Shown: positions 1 through 6,100 of the stretch, piece by piece
Layout of the letters: every line of letters starts with the position of its first letter
Position numbering within the stretch: position 1 is the stretch's first letter
Source of the DNA: Roseivirga sp. UBA6061
GTDB lineage: Bacteria; Bacteroidota; Bacteroidia; Cytophagales; Cyclobacteriaceae
NCBI GenBank assembly: GCA_002427745.1
Contig: DIYF01000068.1
Span: 1 to 9,712 of the forward strand
Direction: 5' to 3'
DNA: 9,712 nucleotides
Notes under the pieces: model-generated
The model's input: only the letters and a program-made list of their open reading frames with translations
Databases searched by the model: none
Told to the model about the DNA's origin: nothing
Translations under genes and position numbers: made by a program

Positions 1-4
1 TTTA

Positions 5-48
5 AATAGCCGCTTCGGCCAGCCTGCCTGCGGCAAGCAGGCGCTATT
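5..48. repeat. Long imperfect palindrome
   Basis: AATAGC (5-10) pairs with GCTATT (43-48), and immediately inside it GCCTGC (22-27) pairs with GCAGGC (37-42). An 11-base one-sided bulge (11-21) separates the two stems on the left, and GCCG-CTT-CGGC (9-19) can form an alternative small hairpin there. The asymmetric bulge suggests a folding element such as a REP-type repeat rather than a simple terminator. No T-run follows on either strand. Confidence 0.6.
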
Positions 49-53
49 GGCTA

Positions 54-88
54 CGAGAGCTTTTTGCTTTTGATAGCAAAAACTCTCG
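54..88. repeat. Strong hairpin, possible REP unit or terminator
   Basis: CGAGAG (54-59) pairs with CTCTCG (83-88), and TTTTTGCT (61-68) pairs with AGCAAAAA (75-82). Only C60 is bulged and the loop is 6 bases (69-74), giving 14 perfect base pairs. Part of it (63-77) recurs at 385-399 as TTTGCTTTTAATAGC, so it may derive from a repeat family. No T-tract follows the stem on either strand, so a terminator role is possible but not favoured. Confidence 0.6.
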
Positions 89-189
89 CGCACCAATCTG
101 CATACCCGCGGCCGCCCTGTTCCAAAGCTGCTATTTTATTCTACCCGCCCGCTGTGCCGTGCCGGCAGTTCCCTGCGCAAAGCATAAGA

Positions 190-282
190 TTTAAAGGCTG
201 TCTATTTTCGTGTGTACTGTACGATTGTACGGGTTGCTCTCAAATATGCGATTCTCAGGCGTTAGGATTTTCAGCCTTTAAA
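190..282. repeat. 11-bp inverted repeat enclosing 71 bp
   Basis: TTTAAAGGCTG (190-200) and CAGCCTTTAAA (272-282) are perfect reverse complements. The enclosed DNA contains a further small palindrome (GTAC-GATT-GTAC near 219-230). The arrangement could fold into a long stem-loop. I do not recognise the element. A tiny non-autonomous mobile element or a recombination site are guesses only. Confidence 0.5.
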
Positions 283-459
283 ACACATGCTTGCCTGCGC
301 TTTGTTGGTGCTGTCCTGGACTGTTTGTCGTTTGAGTGAGCTGTGTACTTGTCTGAGGTTTTTCTTTTTGCTGTGTACGCTGTATTTGCTTTTAATAGCC
401 TGTGGGTCGATCTGTTACTGTTCAGTGGCTTCTGTTAACGCTCAAGCCGCTGGGCTCAA

Positions 460-564
460 ACTTTCTGCCTTGATGCAGAAAGTATGCAAAGAAATCAAGA
501 AGGAATAATCGGCCAGCCGCACAAGGCGGACGCATCCCCGCGATTCCTTCATCCCACCCGCCTT
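460..564. repeat. REP-like palindromic module
   Basis: ACTTTCTGC (460-468) and GCAGAAAGT (475-483) form a perfect 9-bp stem with a 6-base loop. This is followed by an A-rich stretch and then CCGC-ACAAG-GCGG (517-529). The segment AAGGCGG (523-529) also pairs with CCGCCTT (558-564). The combination of a hairpin, a TGCAAAGAAATCAAG-type tail and a GC-rich palindrome resembles repeats I associate with Bacteroidota intergenic DNA. A genome-wide search is needed to confirm that it is repeated. Confidence 0.45.
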
Positions 565-630
565 CAAAGACCAAACTTCTCTTCTACCTAAGGATATAGT
601 TGTAGGCTTTTACTATCAACAAACGTTTAA

Positions 631-1572
631 CTAACGCCAAGCCATTACCAAAATATGGCCACTCTTAATATTAATTCTCTCGGACCTATCAACATCTGGA
701 TCATTTGAAAGTCTATCCCCTAAGTAGGAATCGAACAGACTCCAATTCCCTGGGCGAATCTCTAGGGAATTGTTTGTTATGTTAGTAATCAATACCCCTC
801 TTCCTTTCTTAAATTCTGTCCCTTCAGCTTTAAATCCCCAGATGTTATTGGCTAATTGAACCTTATTCACAGCTCTACCGGCAATGATTCGCTCATCTGT
901 GACCCAAACAGATACTCTTCGAGGAATTCGATTTAAACCATGATTCAAGGTGGTTCCCTTCTCACCAGGCACAACTTTGACCCAACCAGAACTGTAATCA
1001 GGAGTACCAACTTCTGCTAACTCTTTTCGAATTGAATCATTAGCCAAAGCTAAATTTTGAAATTCAACTAAAAGAGAATTATCAACTTTGTTTCTAAACT
1101 CCCCTTTCAATGAATCTAAACGGTTAAACATAATGGAATCCAAAAGCTTGACTTTGTTCAATTCTTCTTCCAATGTTGGAAGCTTGTTACTTTCTTGGAG
1201 AGAATCATTATATGAACTCAAATCAGTTTTTAATAACTCGATTTCCTGGCGTAAAGAAGTTTCCATATAACTGCTGACATCATTCTTTATCACTGTTAGG
1301 CTATCTCGTAATGTATTAGCTTCATTAGACAGCTTATTGAGCTCTTTTTTAGCATTTATGAACATACTCGCTCCAAATACTCCTGCTATTCCCAATATGC
1401 CAGCTAGGCTTAAAGCGGCCAGAAGACGAATGCGAATTGTTTGAAACTGTTTATCGAGTTCCTTAAAGTCAGCTTTAAGCTGTTTGTCATGTTCTTTAAA
1501 ATCAGTTTGATATTGTCGATTAAGGTCTTTGAGGTCCGACTTTAATTCTCTTAACTGTTCATCCGTATTCAT
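631..1572 (-). CDS. Membrane-anchored coiled-coil protein with C-terminal tail-fibre-like beta domain
   Basis: This is a 313-residue protein of unknown function starting at an ATG (1572-1570). Residues 1-46 are charged and helical and contain three 11-residue repeats (13-23, 24-34, 35-45; consensus D-F/L-K-E/D-x-D-K-Q-x-Q-T/A), typical of a hendecad coiled coil. Residues about 47-72 form one hydrophobic membrane helix. Residues 73-188 are again coiled coil, with many Leu, Asn and Ser. From residue 191 (SSGWVKV...LNHGLNRIPRRVSVWVTDE) to the end (ILVMAWR) the pattern resembles the beta-sandwich C-termini of phage tail fibres or H-type lectins: a Gly-Trp strand, a His-Gly-Leu turn, a Val-x-Val-Trp strand and a closing Ala-Trp-Arg. 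That family link is inference. There is no signal peptide, so the N-terminus is probably cytoplasmic and the stalk and head lie on the far side of the inner membrane. The gene is a single transcription unit. A weak promoter candidate lies just upstream. Confidence 0.85.
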   Translation of the reverse strand: MNTDEQLRELKSDLKDLNRQYQTDFKEHDKQLKADFKELDKQFQTIRIRLLAALSLAGILGIAGVFGASMFINAKKELNKLSNEANTLRDSLTVIKNDVSSYMETSLRQEIELLKTDLSSYNDSLQESNKLPTLEEELNKVKLLDSIMFNRLDSLKGEFRNKVDNSLLVEFQNLALANDSIRKELAEVGTPDYSSGWVKVVPGEKGTTLNHGLNRIPRRVSVWVTDERIIAGRAVNKVQLANNIWGFKAEGTEFKKGRGVLITNITNNSLEIRPGNWSLFDSYLGDRLSNDPDVDRSERINIKSGHILVMAWR

Positions 1573-1598
1573 AATGTTTATGAGTTATTCTGATTGTA

Positions 1599-1632
1599 TT
1601 AAAATAGCATTTTTACCAGTAATAATTCAAAA
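1599..1632 (-). promoter_or_regulatory. Candidate Bacteroidota-type promoter for the 313-residue gene
   Basis: Read on the minus strand, TTTTG (1632-1628) is followed after 21 bases by TATTTTAA (1606-1599). This fits the spacing of the Bacteroidota -33/-7 promoter, but the -7 box matches TAnnTTTG imperfectly (the last T and G are both A). It would start transcription roughly 20 bases before the ATG at 1572. Confidence 0.3.
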
Positions 1633-1703
1633 CGACACATGCTATTAGAAAGACAGTGATCTATGTAAACTCTCCCTTCTCCGAATTTTTGCCGGAAAAG
1701 TCC

Positions 1704-1711
1704 TATCTTTG
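1704..1711 (+). promoter_or_regulatory. Candidate -7 box (TATCTTTG)
   Basis: TATCTTTG matches the Bacteroidota housekeeping -7 consensus TAnnTTTG exactly. No good -33 TTTG lies 19-21 bases upstream; the nearest, at 1688-1691, is only 12 bases away. If used, it would give a leader of about 165 bases in front of the small gene at 1883, and that leader would include the structured segment at 1782-1852. Confidence 0.35.
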
Positions 1712-1781
1712 AAGTGCGAACTTTATCAATTATTACTCACATGGTGTCAATTAGTCACAATTGGTTTAAACCTAAGTTATT

Positions 1782-1852
1782 GGGGAGCATACGGGTGAAA
1801 GTCCCGAGACCTATTCAAGGCACCGCTTTGATGAAGTTCGCAGTGACTCCCC
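1782..1852 (+). ncRNA. Candidate structured leader RNA or attenuator
   Basis: GGGGAG (1782-1787) pairs with CTCCCC (1847-1852) and is followed by the T-rich stretch TATTTTATTCATTCTT. Inside are two further hairpins: CGGG-TGAAAGT-CCCG (1792-1806) and TCAAGG-CACCG-CTTTGA. The second can compete with an alternative CACCGC/GCAGTG pairing. The result is a compact three-way junction whose closing stem looks like an intrinsic terminator, as in riboswitches and attenuators. The GGGTGAAAGTCCC string also recalls FMN and cobalamin riboswitch cores and group II intron domain I, but the other conserved parts of each are missing. Its identity is unknown. Confidence 0.35.
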
Positions 1853-1882
1853 TATTTTATTCATTCTTAAAAACCCATTGTT

Positions 1883-2167
1883 ATGCGAGCTTCAGATGGT
1901 CAAAGCCCTTGTACATGTCAGTGCAAGGCAAACGCAAATCAGTCAAAAATCTCAGAGGAAACTATTGATTCCGGGGATTGGACACAGCCACAAATTGAGC
2001 TGTTAAAACTCATCTATTTTCATGGTGCCAAAGAGATGGCCAAGTCATTAAAACTTGTTCATCATATTGCACTTTATCATTCGGATTTTCCGATTGAGGA
2101 TATTGAAAAGAACTCTCTTTATGATGTGATTTCTTTGTCAAAGCAGTTGAAGAGGATAAAAGAATGA
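1883..2167 (+). CDS. Small hypothetical protein (94 aa)
   Basis: This is the only plus-strand gene I accept. It has an ATG start, encodes 94 residues and ends in TGA. I do not recognise the family. Residues 1-33 are polar and look disordered, with a Cys-x-Cys-x-Cys-like PCTCQCK motif at 9-15. Residues 34-94 are predicted helical and well formed (QIELLKLIYFHGAKEMAKSL, then a segment ending DVISLSKQLKRIKE), which looks like genuine protein rather than a chance frame. A hairpin terminator follows 15 bases after the stop, and a -7-like box and a structured leader precede it, which together support a real transcription unit. It converges on the TIR operon. It has no membrane segment or signal peptide, so it is probably cytoplasmic. 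A role in controlling its neighbours is possible but has no direct support. Confidence 0.55.
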   Translation: MRASDGQSPCTCQCKANANQSKISEETIDSGDWTQPQIELLKLIYFHGAKEMAKSLKLVHHIALYHSDFPIEDIEKNSLYDVISLSKQLKRIKE

Positions 2168-2182
2168 CGAGTTCCTGACCGA

Positions 2183-2209
2183 ATAAGAGGGTCGATTTGG
2201 CTCTCTTAT
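2183..2209 (+). terminator. Intrinsic terminator of the small plus-strand gene
   Basis: The stem ATAAGAGGGTC (2183-2193) pairs with GGCTCTCTTAT (2199-2209): 11 pairs including two G-T wobbles and a 5-base loop. It is followed by ACTGTTTGTC, a moderately T-rich tail. It lies 15 bases after the stop codon at 2167. Confidence 0.6.
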
Positions 2210-2303
2210 ACTGTTTGTCTAGGGATAATCGATTTCAGGAAGTCAATACATATTTACCTAGATAATAGAAGTTAAAACCAGAAAGTTGTTTGTTAGGCTG
2301 AAC

Positions 2304-2325
2304 CAGAAATTGAATCAATTTTCTG
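2304..2325. terminator. Weak hairpin after the TIR operon
   Basis: CAGAAA (2304-2309) pairs with TTTCTG (2320-2325), with a short TTG/CAA inner stem and one bulged T. It begins 6 bases beyond the TIR stop at 2332. On the minus strand no T-run follows, while on the plus strand TTTTACT does, so it may act as a two-way or plus-strand stop. This is the only candidate 3' end for the large operon. Confidence 0.3.
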
Positions 2326-2331
2326 TTTTAC

Positions 2332-3141
2332 TCACAGTCGAATTCTTTCAATCAACTTATCTATCACTAAGTCAAAATCACTGTCTTCATCCAGAACAGC
2401 GGCTATATGCTCCTTAACCCGGCTAACAATATTGGTTAGGTTATTTCTCAAATCGATAAGCCGATTGTATTTAGCTATCAAGTCATTCAGCGGCACTTTT
2501 AAGCCAAACCTACTCCTGATGCGTTTTTCGGTTTCAGCGATATTTTGGTCTAATAAATGAATGCTTCTGATTACATTTTCTTCTCCTACTACCTCTTTAT
2601 CCAGCAAAACGGGCAGGAATATATTCTGATCCTTTTTACCAAATCTTTCAACGAGCAAAGTCTCCGTAGTTTCTAGCCCCACCCATTCTGAAATCAAACT
2701 GTTGCTTGAAAATATAGAGATTACAAAATCTGTCTCTCTCAGAGCCGCTTTTAGGCTTTTCTCAAGGTTATCTCCTATTTGCAGAGTAAGGGCATCCTTA
2801 AAAATGTCGAAGCCTTCTTTTTTTAACCGATCAAAGATTCGTTGAGCAATCTCTCCATCCTGATGATTATAGGATATAAAAACCTTCTTTTTCTGGTCTT
2901 TAACAGGACTGGCTTTAGTACTAAGAGGGGTCAAACCGAGTACCTTTCTTGAAGAGGCTATAATTCCCTTGTAGTCTTTGTCAAGCACCTTAACCAGTTC
3001 CTCTAATTCAGTCAGGCTTTTCAGAAGTTCATCTCTCCAATAGTATGGAGCATGAATGTCCGCCTTGGTAATTCTTTCTACCAAATCCTCCATTTTTCTT
3101 TCGTGGAGGTCGGCCATTTTTCTATCGAAGTCGCTTCCCAT
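2332..3141 (-). CDS. TIR-domain protein, probable NAD-cleaving effector
   Basis: This is a cytoplasmic protein of 269 residues from the ATG at 3141. An in-frame TTG at 3162 would add 7 residues. I prefer the ATG because it follows the upstream stop directly (TGACATG) and has AGGGA a few bases before it. Residues 1-83 are charged helices. Residues about 87-190 are a TIR domain: VFISYNHQD (87-95) is strand A with the box-1 motif, FDIFKDALTLQIGDN covers the BB-loop region, and FVISIFSSNSLISEW is followed by VGLE. The glutamate of W-V-G-L-E (E157) occupies the catalytic position of TIR NADases. Residues 190-269 are a helical tail. Known bacterial TIR proteins of this kind cleave NAD+ or make cyclic ADP-ribose signals in phage defence, and enzymatic activity here is inferred from the motif. 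It is the last gene of the operon. There is no signal peptide or membrane segment, unlike the two upstream products. Confidence 0.9.
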   Translation of the reverse strand: MGSDFDRKMADLHERKMEDLVERITKADIHAPYYWRDELLKSLTELEELVKVLDKDYKGIIASSRKVLGLTPLSTKASPVKDQKKKVFISYNHQDGEIAQRIFDRLKKEGFDIFKDALTLQIGDNLEKSLKAALRETDFVISIFSSNSLISEWVGLETTETLLVERFGKKDQNIFLPVLLDKEVVGEENVIRSIHLLDQNIAETEKRIRSRFGLKVPLNDLIAKYNRLIDLRNNLTNIVSRVKEHIAAVLDEDSDFDLVIDKLIERIRL

Positions 3142-3142
3142 G

Positions 3143-6100
3143 TCAATCCCTATTTTCCTCAAGACCTTGCTTCCAACTCAACTCCTTCCAGACTCTGGCT
3201 AGCTCCGGTAACTGCCTGTTTACCCTTAATTTCATAGGAGTTGGGCTTTGCACATTGTCCCTCATGGACTTTGTAATAAATAGGTTGATCTGGGTATCGA
3301 GCTCCTCATTCCCATTATCTGCGAGAATGCTTTCAAGTAGTGGCATGAAAGTGAAGATATCTACAGCATGTGGCCATGCGCTTAGCATTTGTAAGGCATC
3401 CGCTTTTTGAAATAATTCTTCCCCAAGGTCCATTACGGCATTACCTATGTTCATCACCCTAAGTTGACTTGTATTATCAAGCCACCCTTGCTCTATCGCC
3501 AGTGAAATCTGACTGGTTATTTCAGACTCACTTAACGCTGTGACCCATACAATCTCCTCTGGTTTTACATCCCAAGCCGGAGCTGAATCTGATTTAAAGA
3601 AGAAAGACTGATGATTTAGCGTAGAATTCATAGCCAATTTCAGCCTGCGCTTGTTTTCATGGCTAAAGCCTGACTCATCTACGATGACATACCGGGTGTT
3701 GACTTTTGGGGGGGAATTGAGTTGCGATAAACCGCGACCTTTAGAGTTTCTCATAAGGTACACTTCTCCTGAGCCATTTTGCTTCTTCATACCTAAATGG
3801 CTGGCACTAACGGCCAATAGCGACCTACTTGATGTCTCTTCTCTTGGGTAACTGCCTTTGGCGAACACTTTTTGTTCGGCCGAAATCACTATAGGGCGTG
3901 CTGTATTACTCGCTTCATTGACTGTAGTCAAATTGTAGCTCTTTAGCTGACCATCCCAGGCTTCCCGGGTATAGTAAGAGGGGCTCATGCCAGGGTTGAC
4001 TCTGATAATGTTGCTCTGATTGATCATGTCATAGGATGGTTCCTCAATCAGTCGAATTTGGGTGATGTTATCCCCATTTGTCCCGGGCCCGTATGACCAC
4101 TTTTTCAGAAGGTAACGCTCCGCTTCTTCTGTGCTCAGGCTTCTAACCTGATCATGGGACTTCAGCAAGTGATATTCTGCAGATCCAAGCTTGATGCTGA
4201 ATAATAAACTGCTCCCGAAATCGATCATTCTCATATCGCGACCAAACGACTCAGTAAGGAGCCAAATCCCTTCATTACTCAGCCCAGTAAAGTCAATTTG
4301 TTCAAGCCAATTAGAAAAGTCTGCCAGGTAAACAGAATCGGTTTCACCAGAACCTTTGTTATCGCGAAGGGCCCAGTTCCAGCCACTCGATTGTTCGTAG
4401 GTCCAACTCGAATTCAACGCGTAATTTTTGAATACATCTATTAATCTACCGGGTTCAGAATAGTCAGTCAGCCTTGATATCCATTCATTAGTAATCTCGC
4501 TATCAGAAGTGACGGTATATTTCAATTCATCTTTGGTCCGGCTATTTAAATATGATTGGAACCCATCGTTTTTGACGGTAAAACTTCTATCTCGCGAAGT
4601 GATCGTTTTCTGAACTTCTTTCTGTTGTTGGAGGTCAATCATCAGGCCGTCTGAGGCCCACAATTCATTGTTTTCGAAAGTGAAATGGCTGGGTTTACCT
4701 TCTGATGGTATTTGCGAGCGCAATGCATTGACCCTGGTCTCAGCATAGGCTACCTGCGTTTTACTATGCAGGTCTACTCCTCCGATAGATTTGAGAAGCC
4801 CTCCATCCTGAGTTGGGATCACGGTTTGAAAAACCGGGTAATATCTGTCAGTAGGTGTGCCATAGTTTCCCGTCTCCTCAAAGGCACTCATGTCAAAGAG
4901 GTCGCACTGGTAATCTCTGATCCAACGGAAAAAGGCCAGCATCCTCACCAAGTTATTGAGTTCTTTCAGAGTTGGGAAAATCTCAGATAGTGTTTCATAG
5001 TTCCTGTTCACAATGTCAAGGTTTTCAGAGACACCGGGAATAGGATCTGAGAATCCTACGGCCTCATAGGGTCCCCTTCTGCTGTTAATGGCCTCTGCTC
5101 TGGCTTGCAGTTTCGGCTCATGAAACAGAAAGGTATTTAGGTCGGGGTGTAGCTGTGCAACTTGAAATTCAGGATAAAACCAATAGCGGGTTGTGTGAAT
5201 TTTGCCTGGTTCTAATCGCTTGCCTGACCGATTATCAGACCTGATTTCGGCTGCCGTTTTATATTCATCGCCCAGCTGATCCCGTATTAATTCAGCCAGG
5301 TAAACCCGGTCATACTCCGACAAGTGTTTACACACAAACTTGAGAAATGCCGATTCCATGGAGTTGATGGGGGCAGCCAAATCAACTTGTTCTGATACAT
5401 TGCATATAGGGTTATGAAATTGAAGTTGATCTACCAGTTGGAAGAAATCAGGACTAACGAGCAGGTACGAAAGTAGAAATGAAAAAATCAACCGGTCCTC
5501 TTTACTCATTTTGAAGAATTCCCCCATAAGTTCTTGATGATCCGACAAAAACACGATCAGTGATATTTTCGCATATATTGCATCTACCCCAGCATCATAC
5601 TTTGACTTATCGCTTTCATTCAAATCCTCATACTCCATTGAAGTGCCGTTTTTATTAGCCTTTCTCATTTTCTTAAAAAGCTCGTACAGCTTTTCTATCT
5701 GTATATAATCCATGGAATTGAAGAGTTGGCTTAACTGTACCTTCGATAATCCTCTAAGAAAACAGCGTACCTCATCCGAAATGAACATGAGGCTTGCATA
5801 TTGACGGCTCATATCCTTGCTCCAAAACCTCCTGTCTATGGTCTCTTCAATAATCACTTTTTGATAATCTTCTATTGAAAAGGCCGTTTTAACCATTCTT
5901 ATAGTAGATTCTACATCATATTTTCCATCGTCATTTTCTACCCATACTTTTAATTCCCCTTCCGTTTGAGGTACTCTGAAAAACCCACCATTAGTCCTGA
6001 TTTCATTATAGAGTGCCTCTTTTTTCCTCTCCGGCATTTTTTTTAGATAATCCCAAGCATCTTTTTCAAGCGTTGCTAAAACAATGAGATGACTGTGAAT

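Larger units (their letters stand above)
1..630. repeat. Gene-free, palindrome-rich intergenic block
   Basis: I see no credible gene here on either strand. The open frames present are short, Cys/Leu-rich, and end inside palindromes. What can be seen is a set of inverted and direct repeats. There is an imperfect long hairpin at 5-48, a near-perfect hairpin at 54-88, and an 11-base inverted repeat at 190-200/272-282. Direct repeats of CTGTGTAC lie at 341 and 371, and TTTGCTTTTRATAGC occurs at 63 and 385. A REP-like palindromic module covers 460-564. The block is visibly more GC-rich in places (100-180, 510-565) than the coding DNA that follows. It resembles the interspersed repeat DNA found between genes in many Bacteroidota. 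That resemblance is from memory and not from a search. Confidence 0.6.

Noticed and set aside
64..508. Two open frames of 91 and 73 codons on the plus strand (64-339 and 287-508), the second hydrophobic and Cys-rich.
   Set aside because: They overlap, run through palindromes, and have odd composition (many Cys, Leu, Ser) with no recognisable domain. The second ends inside a hairpin-tail repeat. They look like chance frames in repeat DNA.
625..631. Integron attC-type core (GTTTAAC), and GTTAGGC at 2292-2298.
   Set aside because: No correctly spaced partner core with the imperfect stem of a real attC site was found for either.
1782..1852. Group II intron, FMN or cobalamin riboswitch, or tRNA.
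   Set aside because: Only the GGGTGAAAGTCCC string is shared. No domain V, no reverse transcriptase, no second FMN half, no B12-box and no tRNA T-arm or 3' end are present.
1714..1968. 84-codon plus-strand frame starting just after the -7 box.
   Set aside because: It runs through the structured segment and overlaps the better gene at 1883 in another frame. Its translation shows no domain-like pattern.
6037..6044. A8 run in the lipoprotein coding strand as a frameshift or slippage site.
   Set aside because: Short A-runs are frequent in AT-leaning genomes, and no downstream alternative frame or stimulating structure is evident. The C7 run is a rarer and better candidate.
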